NCBI RefSeq assembly: GCF_024218795.1 | Contig: NZ_CP100400.1 | Location: 3,038,001-3,102,000, forward strand | Origin: Halorussus aquaticus | Lineage (GTDB): Archaea > Halobacteriota > Halobacteria > Halobacteriales > Haladaptataceae | DNA: 64,000 nucleotides | Direction: 5' to 3' | Shown: positions 17,454 through 26,872 of the stretch, piece after piece | Position numbering within the stretch: position 1 is the first letter of the stretch | Layout of the letters: the number at the start of each line of letters is the position of its first letter | Made by a program: the position numbers and the translations under genes | The notes under the pieces: generated by a model | What the model saw: only the letters and a program-made list of their open reading frames with translations | Database searches by the model: none | Told to the model about the DNA's origin: nothing

Positions 17454-17742
17454 GGCTCACGGTCGAGGACTCCGAACGGGGCGGTAGCACGGTCGGTCCG
17501 GCGGCGGACTCGACCTGCAGTCGTACGAAGAGGAGTTCGACGTCCGGAAAGTCACGAGGTTCGTCGCGAATCTCGTGTTGCGGTTCGCCGTACAGTCGCT
17601 GGAGGTCGTCGTCGGAACTGATCTCGTGGCACGGTTCACCGTAGAGAGCGCGCTCGTCGTGCTCTTCGGTACTCTCCGACTCCCCGTAGAGCGAACCTGC
17701 ACTTCCCGTCGTGTCCTCGGTGGAAGGCTGTTCGTATTTCAT
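17440..17742 (-). CDS. Hypothetical acidic protein with LYGE repeats
   Basis: 100 residues, rich in Glu, Asp and Ser. LYGE occurs at residues 18, 33 and 50, the last two as LYGEP[CQ]HEI, spaced 15-17 residues. A more hydrophobic C-terminal part (PDVELLFVRLQVESAAGPTVL) follows. No family recognised. Composition and repeat structure favour a real gene, but it overlaps the end of uspA on the other strand by 14 bp. Confidence 0.6.
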   Translation of the reverse strand: MKYEQPSTEDTTGSAGSLYGESESTEEHDERALYGEPCHEISSDDDLQRLYGEPQHEIRDEPRDFPDVELLFVRLQVESAAGPTVLPPRSESSTVSPTEQ

Positions 17743-17941
17743 TTACTCGGTACCCAAACAAACATTCTTAGCTGGCTTAAGTCGCCGTGGCTGTTCTATA
17801 CAGTTTCGCCGGAAAACGCGGTATTACACCGTTTCTCCCGGGAGTAAGCCACGGTTTCGCACGGTGGAACGCTCGAAACGCGAGGAGGTAACGGCGGATT
17901 TTACCGAATCGTTCGCGACTGTTTACGACCGAGTGGTACCA

Positions 17942-20395
17942 CTACCGGTCGTACTCGCTGCCGACGACTTCGCGGACGCGTTCGGCGGTCACTTCACCGA
18001 CGCCTTGAACGTCCAGTAAATCGTCCTCCCGGGCAGTCATGACCGCTTCCACGGTCTTGAACTCCTCCAAGAGCGACCGGGCGGTCACGGGACCGATGTC
18101 GGCGATGGACGAGACGACGTACTCCTGCTGTTCGGCCAGCGTCTTGCTCGCCTTCTCGCCGTGGACCGACACTTCGCGGTCGTCCTTTTCCTGCTCGCGA
18201 GTGGCGATGACCTCCAGCAGGTCGGCGGTGTCGTCCTCGCCGGTCGTCCGGAGAACGCTCGTGCCGAAATCGACCGCCAACGACGCCAACGCTCCGCGGA
18301 CCGCGTTGGGGTGGACGTTTCGCTCCTCGTAGAGGCCCTCGCCCTCCAGAACCAGAACCGGGCGGGCGTAGTGGCGCGTCGCGTCGCCCAACTGCTCGAA
18401 CATCGACCGGTCGCCGCCGGTCAGGGTGTCGAGGAAGTCGGTGACCGACTTGCGCTCGACCACCACGCGGTCGCTCAGCACGTAGTCGCCGACCGAGAGG
18501 GTTTCGAGGCGCGTCTCGATTCCCTCTCGGGTCGAGAGGTCGCGTGCGATGGTGGAGTCGAGTTCGCGCTGGTCGGCGACGATTTCGACCGTCTCGTCGT
18601 CGGGTTCGGCGGTGGCGACGACGCCCTCCGTCTCGTCCTCGATTGCTTCGGCGTCCGTAGTTTCCTCCGACCCGTCGCGGTCGGTCTCCGTAGCGTTGTC
18701 GTCTTCCGCTCCGTCGTCGCGGTCTTCCTCGCTCGCCTCGAACGCCTGTAAACCGGGTTCCACGTCGGTCCGGGAGTCCCCGTCCTCGCTGCTGGACCCG
18801 CCGCTGTCGAAATCGGCGAGTTGGCGCTGGGAGTCGTCTAACTCCTCTTCGACCTCGTCGGCGACTCCCTTCAGTTTCCGGAGTTCGTCTTCCATCTCGT
18901 CCTCGCGGCGCTTGGAAATCCAGAAGTAAGCCTCGTCGCGGGTGTCCTCGGCGAGCAGAACCGCGACCCGGCCCTCGGCCTGTCGTCCGGTCCGGCCCTT
19001 GCGCTGGATGGACCGAATCGCGGTGGGGACCGGTTCGTAGAACATCACGAGGTCCACTTCCGGCACGTCCAGTCCCTCCTCGGCGACCGACGTCGAGACC
19101 AGCACCTCGAACTCGTTGGCCTTGAACCGGTCTAACACCTCCTGTTGTTCGTTCTGGGTCATCCCGTCGCTGCCCTCCTTGTCGCCCTGTCCGACGAACC
19201 GCTGGGTGTCGAAGTGCTCGCCCAAGAACTCGGTCAGGGCCTCCGCGGTGTCGCGGGACTCCGTGAACACGATGACGCGCTCGCCGTTCTCGATGCCGAG
19301 CGTCTCGGCGATTCGCATCCGGGCACGGGAGTACTTCGGGTGGAGACCGTCGTACTCCTCGGCCCTCCGCATCGCCTCCTGCACTTTGGGTTCGGAGACG
19401 AACCGCTGGCTCGCCTTCGACGCGCCCGAGGACTTGGCGGCGTTGCGCTGGCGCTCGAAGTACCGCCGGAGCGCCTCGACGCTCTGGGTCTCGACGTAGG
19501 TCACCGCGGTCCGCAGTTTCCGAATCTCGGCGAGCGCCGACATCCCCTTGTACCCCTCCGACTGGTCGTTGTCGATGAGTTGCTGGAGTTCGGCCCGCAT
19601 CTTCTTGATGTCGGTCTCCGAGAGGTCGGCGCTGGTCTTGCGGGTGATGCCGAGTTCCTTCAGTTTCCCCAGTCGGTCTTCCACGACGTCGTTGAGCGCG
19701 TCCCGAATCTCCAGCACCTCGTCGGGCAGTTCGACGCGCTCCCACTCCACCTCGGTGTCGTGGGTGTAGTCGTCCACGTCGGAATCCTCCTCGGTCATCA
19801 CCTCCACGTTCTCGATGCCGAGGTTCTCGCAGACCTCCAGAATCTCCTCCTCGTCGCCACCGGGCGAGGCGCTCATCCCCGTCACGAGCGGCTTCTCGGC
19901 GTCCTGATGGTAGCGCTCGGCGATGTAGTTGTAGGCGTAGTCGCCGGTCGCGCGGTGACACTCGTCGAAGGTGACGTGGGTCACGTCGCGCAGGTCGATT
20001 CGGCTTCCGACGAGGTCGTTCTCCACGACCTGCGGGGTCGCGATGACCACCTGCGCGCTCTGCCAGAGTTCCGTGCGCTCGTCGGGTCGGACCTCACCGG
20101 TGAACACCACGATGTCGTCGTCCGGAATTTCGAGGGCCTCCCGGTAGAAGTCGGCGTGCTGCTGGACGAGCGGTTTCGTCGGCGCGAGCAGCAGACTCTT
20201 TCCCCCGACGTCGGCCAGTCGCTCGGCGGTGACCAGCAGACTCACCGTCGTCTTCCCCAGTCCGGTCGGCAGGCAGACCAGCGTGTGGCGGTCCTTCGCC
20301 GACCCCGCGAGTTGCAACTGGTACATCCGGCGCTCGATGAACTCCGGCGCGAGGAGTTCGTGGTCCACGTACTGCTGGTCCCCGGTCGTCGCCAT
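17942..20395 (-). CDS. hef: Hef-type helicase/ERCC4 nuclease
   Basis: 817-residue fork-repair protein. The N-terminal SF2 helicase has Walker A PTGLGKTT, DECHRA, GMSASPGG, the second RecA lobe (VIVFTESRDTAEALTE, VSTSVAEEGLDVPEVD) and RKGRTGR. A disordered acidic linker (about 510-620) contains QRQLADFD (from 523), a possible PCNA-binding motif. The C-terminal XPF/ERCC4 nuclease with VERKSVTDFLD and tandem HhH (IADIGPVTARSLLEEF, LLDVQGVGEVTAERV) completes the Hef architecture. A TTTAAT box about 27-33 nt upstream indicates a leaderless start. Confidence 0.95.
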   Translation of the reverse strand: MATTGDQQYVDHELLAPEFIERRMYQLQLAGSAKDRHTLVCLPTGLGKTTVSLLVTAERLADVGGKSLLLAPTKPLVQQHADFYREALEIPDDDIVVFTGEVRPDERTELWQSAQVVIATPQVVENDLVGSRIDLRDVTHVTFDECHRATGDYAYNYIAERYHQDAEKPLVTGMSASPGGDEEEILEVCENLGIENVEVMTEEDSDVDDYTHDTEVEWERVELPDEVLEIRDALNDVVEDRLGKLKELGITRKTSADLSETDIKKMRAELQQLIDNDQSEGYKGMSALAEIRKLRTAVTYVETQSVEALRRYFERQRNAAKSSGASKASQRFVSEPKVQEAMRRAEEYDGLHPKYSRARMRIAETLGIENGERVIVFTESRDTAEALTEFLGEHFDTQRFVGQGDKEGSDGMTQNEQQEVLDRFKANEFEVLVSTSVAEEGLDVPEVDLVMFYEPVPTAIRSIQRKGRTGRQAEGRVAVLLAEDTRDEAYFWISKRREDEMEDELRKLKGVADEVEEELDDSQRQLADFDSGGSSSEDGDSRTDVEPGLQAFEASEEDRDDGAEDDNATETDRDGSEETTDAEAIEDETEGVVATAEPDDETVEIVADQRELDSTIARDLSTREGIETRLETLSVGDYVLSDRVVVERKSVTDFLDTLTGGDRSMFEQLGDATRHYARPVLVLEGEGLYEERNVHPNAVRGALASLAVDFGTSVLRTTGEDDTADLLEVIATREQEKDDREVSVHGEKASKTLAEQQEYVVSSIADIGPVTARSLLEEFKTVEAVMTAREDDLLDVQGVGEVTAERVREVVGSEYDR

Positions 20396-20458
20396 TCGTG
20401 GGCAGGTTGGTCGTGCTCCGATTAAAGGGTTCGGCTATCGGGGTGAAAGTGAAATCCG

Positions 20459-21514
20459 TCAGTCCTCGGTCTCTTCGGTTATCGCCCCGAACGGCGTCGC
20501 TTCCTGCGTCGGCGTCGTGAACGGCGTGATGGCCGCCGTGCGCTCGGAGACGACCGAGAGGCGAAGGACGTACGCGAATAACACCGCGAGGGGAGTCGCG
20601 CCGACTGTCGCGAACACCGGGGAGACGATGGACAGTTGCCTCGGAGTGAGGGCCGACTGTCGCGTACTGACGAACAGCACCATCAGCGCTAGCGCGACGA
20701 GAATCACGGGGACGCCGATGTACATGAGGTTGCGCGACAGTCGAGACAGTTCCGCCTGAATGTAGACCGTCTTCAGATACTGCCGCGCCACGTCGATTTG
20801 CTTGAGACCGGTCACCAGTTCGTCGAGACAGTCGTCGATGTCCGACGTGAACTCGTCGTCGTACGCCGTCTTCAAGCGCTGAAGGTGGTAGATGTCGTCG
20901 GAGTAGTTGGTGTTCAGGCTGACGACCAACGCCTCGAAGGTGGTCGTGTCCTCCGCTTCGAGTTCCAGTTTCGCCCGCCCGATCTGCTCTTCGAGCGGTT
21001 CGAGAACCCCGTCGATGGCATCGACGGCGTCGTCGCTGACGACCTTCGACCGATGCCCCTCCAGTTCGCGTACGGAGTCCTGCACACCGCCGAGAAGCAC
21101 GTCGAGGAACTTCGCCGGGGTCGGCGGTAGAACCCGCTCCTCGACCAACTCGACCGACGCCTCGCGGTAGTCGGTCGTGTCCTCGATTTGCTCTCGTAAC
21201 TCGCCGGGCGCGCTCAATTGTCGAGAGATGACGAGTTGGTTGATGGAGATGACGATGGTGAGCAGGGTGAAGTTCCCGCCGACGATGGCGCTCGACATGT
21301 AGAACAACGGCACTAGGTGCTGACTGGCCGCGCTGGTCCGGAGTTCGATGGCGAGGACGACGAGCAGAAACGCGACGAGGAGAACGGCCGCCAGTAGCAG
21401 TCGGTTCCCGGTCAGGAAGACCAGTTCGTGTATCTGGGTCAATTTCTCCCGCGGTTCGGGACGGTCGGAACTCACGGTCGGTCCGGTCACCTCCTCTCCC
21501 CGTTCCCCGTCCAT
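20459..21514 (-). CDS. Four-span membrane protein of unknown function
   Basis: 351 residues. Hydrophobic segments lie at about 35-58 and 68-100 near the N-terminus and at about 265-290 and 300-320 near the C-terminus. Between them is a roughly 160-residue hydrophilic, probably helical domain (REQIEDTTDYREASVELVEE). This resembles haloarchaeal conserved membrane proteins with no assigned role. No catalytic motif seen. Separate from the dolichol kinase gene upstream by about 70 nt. Confidence 0.8.
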   Translation of the reverse strand: MDGERGEEVTGPTVSSDRPEPREKLTQIHELVFLTGNRLLLAAVLLVAFLLVVLAIELRTSAASQHLVPLFYMSSAIVGGNFTLLTIVISINQLVISRQLSAPGELREQIEDTTDYREASVELVEERVLPPTPAKFLDVLLGGVQDSVRELEGHRSKVVSDDAVDAIDGVLEPLEEQIGRAKLELEAEDTTTFEALVVSLNTNYSDDIYHLQRLKTAYDDEFTSDIDDCLDELVTGLKQIDVARQYLKTVYIQAELSRLSRNLMYIGVPVILVALALMVLFVSTRQSALTPRQLSIVSPVFATVGATPLAVLFAYVLRLSVVSERTAAITPFTTPTQEATPFGAITEETED

Positions 21515-21586
21515 ACCGGTACCTACCGTGACTCGTCCGGAAATGGGGTTCGGCCGTGCGCGACCGGTCGTCTCGGAGGGTCGGTC

Positions 21587-22171
21587 TCAGACCGAGACCG
21601 TCGGCAGGTACCGCAGCGTGAGGTACATCACGACCGCCGACCCGACCGGAATCGTGAGGTTGTCGTCGATGACGTATCCCGCGACGATGGGTTTCATCCC
21701 GTCGGCCAGCGTCGCGGCCAGCGCACCGAGCGTGGCGGTCACCAGCGGAAGCCCCGACAGACTCGTGATGAGCAGACAGACCCCGAAGGTGAGCAGGAGG
21801 GTGTGGGTCGCCTTCACGCCCAACTCGCCCGACCCGGCCAGTCCGCTGATGGGGTCGGCGATGGTGAGCATCAGCATGGCGGGAATCGCCACCCGGGGAC
21901 CGAACGCCAGCGTCGCCGCGGTCATCCCGAACATGTAGAGGGCGTACCCGGCCAGATTCTCCTGCTCGTACTCGCGGGTGAGTTCGTCGAAGATGCGCCA
22001 GTCGAGACCGACGAACAGCCGAACCGCCTCCAGAACCAGCGCGCCGACCGAACTCGCGACGAGCAGGAGTCGCAACTGGTCGTAGGACGCGAGGTCGAGC
22101 AGGTAGAGCGCCGGATACCCCGTCCCAGAGACGTGGACGAGTCGGCGCTTGACCTCGCTGTGGAGCGACAC
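21587..22171 (-). CDS. Dolichol kinase-like membrane protein
   Basis: 194 residues with about six hydrophobic helices and the CTP-dependent polyprenol kinase/phosphatidate cytidylyltransferase-like pattern. It starts KRRLVHVSGTGYP, contains TIADPISGLAG and ends with a segment around ADGMKPIVAGYVIDDN. It probably phosphorylates dolichol for N-glycan lipid carriers. GTG start at 22171, 2 nt after the glyS stop, so it is the last gene of the CBS-glyS operon. Confidence 0.8.
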   Translation of the reverse strand: MSLHSEVKRRLVHVSGTGYPALYLLDLASYDQLRLLLVASSVGALVLEAVRLFVGLDWRIFDELTREYEQENLAGYALYMFGMTAATLAFGPRVAIPAMLMLTIADPISGLAGSGELGVKATHTLLLTFGVCLLITSLSGLPLVTATLGALAATLADGMKPIVAGYVIDDNLTIPVGSAVVMYLTLRYLPTVSV

Positions 22172-22173
22172 GG

Positions 22174-23919
22174 TTACTGTTCTGGTGCGGTCGCGTCCAG
22201 TTCCGCGAAGGTGGTCTCGCCCTCGCGGAGGTCCGCGAGCAGGTCCGGCAGGTCCTCGGTCTCGACCCGGACCTGCTCGGTCGAGTCGCGCTCCCGCAGG
22301 GTCACGGTGTCGGCCGTCTCGTCGTCCACCGTGATACAGAACGGCGTCCCCACCTCGTCCTGTCGGCGGTAGCGTCGGCCGATGCTGCCCGAGTCGTCGT
22401 AGGTCACGTCGAAGCCCTCGGCGCGGAGGTCGTCGGCGATGTCGCGGGCGCGGTCGTCCATGCCCTCCTTATCGACCAGCGGGAAGACGCCGACGAAGGT
22501 GGGCGCGACGTCGGGTTCGAGCGAGAGATAGCTCCGCGTCTCGCCCTCGATCTCGTCCTCCTCGTAGGCGTGGTCGAGGACGGTGTAGATGACGCGGTCG
22601 ATACCGATGGAGGGTTCCACGACGTGCGGCATGATGTGTTCGCCGGTCTCCTTGACCTCCTCGACGGCGAACCCGGTCTTCTCGACCGGAATCTCGTGTT
22701 CGTCGCCCTCGACTTCGACCGTGACCGTCTCGCCGTCGAAGGCCGTGCGGTCGCGCTCGGCCAGCAGTTCGAGTTCGGTGGCCACGTCGCCCGCGGCACC
22801 GCCGAACTCCGGACCGAGGTAGCTCATGTCGGGGTCCACGGTCGCCCGCTCGACTACCTTCGGTTCGTCGTACTGCTTGAAGACGGTGAAGTCGTCGTCG
22901 GAGTACTCGTCGTGCTTGCTCAGGTCGTAGTCGCTCCGGTAGGCGAAGCCAGTAATCTCTATCCAGTCACCGTCTACTTCCGACTCGGCGTCCCAGCAGT
23001 CGGCCGCGTAGTGGGCCAGTTCGCCAGAGAGGTGCTGGCGGAACCGGAAGCGGTCCATGTCCACGCCGATGGACTCGTACCACTGCTTGCCGACGCCCAG
23101 ATAGTAGGCGACCCACTCGTGGACGAGACCCTCTTCGACCGCCTCCTCGACGGTCTTGTAGACGTACTCGCCGTCCTCTTTCTCCTGCTCCTCGGCCGGG
23201 TAGAGTTTGAGTTCCACGTCCGCCACGCGGTCGAGTTGGGGTTCGTCCTCGGTCGGGTCGATGAAGTGCTCCAGTTCGGCCTGCGTGAACTCCCGGACGC
23301 GGACGATGGACTTCCGGGGGCTGATCTCGTTGCGGTAGGCCTTGCCGATCTGGGTGATGCCGAACGGAAGCTGGTTGCGGGCGTACTCTGCGAGTTGCGG
23401 GAACTCCACGAAGATGCCCTGTGCGGTCTCGGGACGGAGGTAGCCCGGCGAGGAGCTACCGGGACCGATGTTGGTCTCGAACATCAGGTTGAAGTCCTCG
23501 ACCGGAACGCCGCCGAGTTCGGTGCCGCAGTTCGGACACTGGAGGTCGTGTTCGGAGATGAGGTCCTCGACCTCCGAGATGGCGATGCTCTCGGCCTCCT
23601 CGATGTCCGTGTTGTCCTCGATGAGGTGGTCGGCGCGGTGGCTCTCGCCGCACTCGGGGCACTCGACCAGCATGTCGTCGAAGGTGTCGAGGTGGCCCGA
23701 CGCCTCGAAGACGGGTTCGGGCATCACGGTCGGGGCGTCGATTTCGCGGTGGCCCTCCCGAACTTGGAAGCGCTCGCGCCACGAGTTCTCGACGTTCTGC
23801 TTGAGCGTCGCGCCCTGCGGACCGTAGGTGTAGAACCCGGAGACGCCGCCGTACGCGCCAGCCGACTGGAAGAAGTACCCGCGGCGCTTTGCGAGTTCCA
23901 CGAGGTCGTTTCGAGTCAT
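22174..23919 (-). CDS. glyS: Glycine--tRNA ligase
   Basis: 581-residue class II synthetase of the archaeal/eukaryotic alpha2 type. N-terminal GYFFQSAGAYGGVSGFYTYG and the zinc-like CPECGESH and CPNCGTELG pairs are visible, as are motif 2 and 3 regions (RPETAQGIFVEFPQL; EPSIGIDRVIYTVLDHAY) and the anticodon-binding domain (PTFVGVFPLVDKEG). The ATG at 23919 overlaps the stop of the upstream CBS gene by 4 nt; the longer open frame to 24153 lies within that gene and is spurious. Confidence 0.97.
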   Translation of the reverse strand: MTRNDLVELAKRRGYFFQSAGAYGGVSGFYTYGPQGATLKQNVENSWRERFQVREGHREIDAPTVMPEPVFEASGHLDTFDDMLVECPECGESHRADHLIEDNTDIEEAESIAISEVEDLISEHDLQCPNCGTELGGVPVEDFNLMFETNIGPGSSSPGYLRPETAQGIFVEFPQLAEYARNQLPFGITQIGKAYRNEISPRKSIVRVREFTQAELEHFIDPTEDEPQLDRVADVELKLYPAEEQEKEDGEYVYKTVEEAVEEGLVHEWVAYYLGVGKQWYESIGVDMDRFRFRQHLSGELAHYAADCWDAESEVDGDWIEITGFAYRSDYDLSKHDEYSDDDFTVFKQYDEPKVVERATVDPDMSYLGPEFGGAAGDVATELELLAERDRTAFDGETVTVEVEGDEHEIPVEKTGFAVEEVKETGEHIMPHVVEPSIGIDRVIYTVLDHAYEEDEIEGETRSYLSLEPDVAPTFVGVFPLVDKEGMDDRARDIADDLRAEGFDVTYDDSGSIGRRYRRQDEVGTPFCITVDDETADTVTLRERDSTEQVRVETEDLPDLLADLREGETTFAELDATAPEQ

Positions 23920-24764
23920 CGTATCGCCTCCACGAGGTTCACGTCCCGAACGATGCCCGTGAGTTCGTCGCCTCTCACCAGCGGAATCTGCTCGATGTCG
24001 TTGGTGAGCATCGTCTGGGCCGCCTGCTTGGCGGTCTTCTCGCCCGAGACCGTCACCACGTCGTCGGTCATGAACTCGCGGACCGGCGCGGCCGGAATCT
24101 CGACGTTCCGGGTCGGGAGGTAGCGCTTCCCCACCGCCTTGATGGACTCCCACTTCCAGTCGTCGTCCTCGTCGGCCAGCGAGTCGCCGGTGTCGTCCTC
24201 GCCCTCGACAACCCGGGCGACGTCGATGATGTCCACCTCGGTCAGCACGCCGTCCATCTCGCCTTCCTCGTCGAGGACGACGGCGTAGGGGAGATTCGCG
24301 TAGTAGAGTTCGCGCTCGGCGACCGTCAGGGGCACCTCGACGTAGGTGGTGTTCACGTCGCGCGAAGCGATGTCGCCGACCGCCTCGCCGCCGTCGGCGT
24401 CTCCGTCGGCGATGGCCCGCACCACGTCGGTGACGGTGACGATGCCCTCCAGTTCGCCGTCCACGACCGGGACGCGGCGCGCGCCCTCGTCTATCATCAG
24501 GGCCGCCACCGCTTCGAGGGTGGTGTCCTGCGTGGTGGTCGGAACGTCGCGCATCAGCATGGCGAGTTGGTCCTCGTCCGGGTTCTCGATGAGGTCCTCG
24601 CGCGAGATGAGTCCGCGGAACTCCTCGACTCCGTCGGTGGTCTTGACCACGGGAACGGACGAGAACGACCGCTCTTGGAGATACTCTAGCACGTCGTCGC
24701 GGGTGCCCGGAAGCTCGACGGTAACGACCTCCGAGCGGGGCGTCATGGCTTCGCCGACTTTCAT
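23916..24764 (-). CDS. CBS-domain protein (four CBS motifs)
   Basis: 282 residues made of four CBS repeats in two Bateman pairs: about 5-60 (VGEAMTPRSEVVTV), 65-120 (LMRDVPTTTQDTTLEAV), 125-185 and 225-282 (VREFMTDDVVTV). Such proteins sense adenine nucleotides or S-adenosyl ligands. The gene overlaps glyS by ATGA, and the operon continues into dolichol kinase. The regulatory target is unknown. Confidence 0.9.
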   Translation of the reverse strand: MKVGEAMTPRSEVVTVELPGTRDDVLEYLQERSFSSVPVVKTTDGVEEFRGLISREDLIENPDEDQLAMLMRDVPTTTQDTTLEAVAALMIDEGARRVPVVDGELEGIVTVTDVVRAIADGDADGGEAVGDIASRDVNTTYVEVPLTVAERELYYANLPYAVVLDEEGEMDGVLTEVDIIDVARVVEGEDDTGDSLADEDDDWKWESIKAVGKRYLPTRNVEIPAAPVREFMTDDVVTVSGEKTAKQAAQTMLTNDIEQIPLVRGDELTGIVRDVNLVEAIR

Positions 24765-25040
24765 GTTCGCGCGATACGTGTCGGGGCGTCTTGTAGTCTA
24801 CGAACCGAACGCTCGCTCTCCGTTCGAATCTCCCCGTTTTCGAAGGTATCGGCGAAAAGGTATCGGACCCGCTGGCTGATTCCCGTCTCCGGCGCGTGCG
24901 AGCGCGCCTCGTCGTGCAGTCTCGCTTTGCTCGAACCTGTCGCTAGTCCTGACGAACTATCCGACTCTCGTCGGTAACTCGGAAACTCCGCTCGGTTCGG
25001 TAACCGCGCTCCCGTGGCGTGACTTCTCGAAGCGGAAATT

Positions 25041-25574
25041 TCACCCCTCAGGTACCACGACAGCGTCGTCAGCTCTGGCCCGCGAAAGCACGGACCGACA
25101 GAAATCGTCCTTCGCCGCGTTGTATGCGTTGATGTCGTCGGGATGAGATTCGGCCGCATCTCGCTTTACGGTCTCGTACTCGTCGCGCACGTCCGGGTAA
25201 GTCCGCAGATACTCCCGGAACAGCAGGTCGTCCTTCCACTGGTCGTTCGATTCGCGGACGAGGTGGAGGTTGTATTGCTGACCCGAACCGTCAGTCCGTT
25301 GCACGAACAGCCAGTCGGCGGGGATGTGGCTCAGTTCGTATCCGAAGCCCGCACTGAGTTTGTCGAGGTCCCCCCAGACCTCCGGAAGGTCGGTCACGAC
25401 GGCCAGAACGTCGATAACCGGCTTCGCGCCGAGGCCCGGCACCGCCGTACTTCCGATGTGTTCGATGCGAGCCGTGTACTCCGCGAGCAACGCCCCAATC
25501 CGGCGTCGTTCCGCCTCGAACGTCTCCGGCCACTCCGGGTCGTAGTCGTGAATCGTAATCGGCGTTTCGTCCAT
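25041..25574 (-). CDS. GrpB family protein (nucleotidyltransferase-like)
   Basis: 177-residue GrpB/UPF0157 family protein. Diagnostic segments are ITIHDYDPEWPETFEAERRRI, IEHIGSTAVPGLGAKPVIDV and NLHLVRESNDQWKDDLLFREYLR. The GS..VPGL.AKP.ID pattern is nucleotidyltransferase-like. Substrate unknown; homologues are sometimes fused to dephospho-CoA kinase. Confidence 0.88.
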   Translation of the reverse strand: MDETPITIHDYDPEWPETFEAERRRIGALLAEYTARIEHIGSTAVPGLGAKPVIDVLAVVTDLPEVWGDLDKLSAGFGYELSHIPADWLFVQRTDGSGQQYNLHLVRESNDQWKDDLLFREYLRTYPDVRDEYETVKRDAAESHPDDINAYNAAKDDFCRSVLSRARADDAVVVPEG

Positions 25575-25655
25575 AGAGAAACGTCAATGTACTTGACAAA
25601 AATCGTTGTGGGATGGTCGAACTCGTACTGCTCGCTTCGGACGACGGGGACCGAC

Positions 25656-26243
25656 TTACTCCGATTCGGCCGCCTCGTCGTCCAGCACGCCCTCGAAGTC
25701 CACCTGATAGCCCGCGTACTTGTGTGGGTCCGGGAAGAACTTCTCCACGTCGTCGTGACGGAACGACCCGAGGTGAGTCTGGTCGAGTTTCTGGACGTGA
25801 GTGTACATCTCGTCTTCCTTCAGCGCGGTCTTGACCAGTCCGGGCGCGTGCCGGACCTCGAAGTTGCCCGCGATGAGGATGGCCGTCTCCGAGTCGGGGT
25901 CGAGCAGTTGGGTCAGCATGAAGATGCGCCCCTGCATCTCGTTTCGGAACACGCGGTACCGCGGGAAATCGCCCGTCTCGACCGCCTCGGTGAACGGTTC
26001 GGCCTCGTTGTCGGGAACGACGTGGACGAAGCCCCAGCGGTCGGTCTCGCCCGCGTCGGGGTTCGTCGGCGCGGTGTGACCCGACCCGATGGTGACGACG
26101 TCCCAGCCGTCTTCCTCTAACTCCGCTGCCATCGCCTCCATGTCCTCGATGGTGCGCTGCCACGCGCCCTTGTGAACGTCTGCACTCGCGGCGATCTGCT
26201 CGGCGTAGTCGGGTTCGTCGTCCCCGTCCCCAATCTTTGGCAT
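25656..26243 (-). CDS. Conserved haloarchaeal protein of unknown function
   Basis: 195-residue soluble acidic protein starting MPKIGDGDDEPDYAEQIAAS. It lacks a signal peptide or membrane span and has no motif that I can link to an enzyme. The ATG at 26243 is used because the longer frame runs through the neighbouring membrane-protein gene. Codon usage is typical for the genome. Function unknown. Confidence 0.8.
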   Translation of the reverse strand: MPKIGDGDDEPDYAEQIAASADVHKGAWQRTIEDMEAMAAELEEDGWDVVTIGSGHTAPTNPDAGETDRWGFVHVVPDNEAEPFTEAVETGDFPRYRVFRNEMQGRIFMLTQLLDPDSETAILIAGNFEVRHAPGLVKTALKEDEMYTHVQKLDQTHLGSFRHDDVEKFFPDPHKYAGYQVDFEGVLDDEAAESE

Positions 26244-26398
26244 GTGTACGTCTGACGGCCTTCTTATGGTAAAACCTGTTGTTTGGGTGCCAACCGGGCA
26301 CGCTCCGGCGAGAACCGAAGTTCTCCGACGTGCGTGAGACCGTGCGACTGAAAATCGTGTGTCACGCCCCTCCCGATACCTGCGCCCCTCGCCGACAG

Positions 26399-26872
26399 TC
26401 ACACCGCGACGCCGAACACCGTCTCCATCACGAACGACCACGCGAGCGTCGCCAGACTGGCGAGGAACATCTTGAACGGCACCGGGAACCGCTCGTCCGG
26501 CGGGAGCGAGTACCACGGGAGCGGCGGAATCCGCTGGACCGCCGCCTGAAACGCGGTCTCGTCTCGGCCGCCGATGACGGTTCCCGACTGGTCGTTTCTC
26601 GTCACCGTCACCGTGCCGTCGTCGGTCTGTTCGGTGTCCCACGGCGGGTCCGGACGCATCTGGAACGTCGCGTACCCGAACGCGAGGAGACCGACGACGA
26701 ACATCACGTACTTCGCGGTCACGAGACCGCCGCCGACCGCGAGTCCGAGTAGCGCACCGACGACGAACACCACCCCGGCGACCGCGAACGCGTAGACGAC
26801 GGCGTCGACGACCTGACGAGTGCGCCGGGCGGCCGACGACGCGGTGGACGCGTCCGAGGACGTGGGCGACAT
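26399..26872 (-). CDS. Small membrane protein at the end of the dpp operon
   Basis: 157 residues with two N-terminal transmembrane helices (about 22-46 and 52-70), a cytoplasmic or external acidic domain and a C-terminal hydrophobic helix (about 135-155). It starts at the base next to the dppF stop codon, so it is co-transcribed with the peptide transporter. It may be an accessory membrane subunit; this is only inferred from position. No recognised enzyme motif. Confidence 0.75.
   Translation of the reverse strand: MSPTSSDASTASSAARRTRQVVDAVVYAFAVAGVVFVVGALLGLAVGGGLVTAKYVMFVVGLLAFGYATFQMRPDPPWDTEQTDDGTVTVTRNDQSGTVIGGRDETAFQAAVQRIPPLPWYSLPPDERFPVPFKMFLASLATLAWSFVMETVFGVAV

Noticed and set aside
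22570..24123. 517-residue open frame on the plus strand opposite glyS
   Set aside because: It is the antisense shadow of glyS and the CBS gene. Long antisense frames are common in high-GC haloarchaeal DNA, and it has no family motif.
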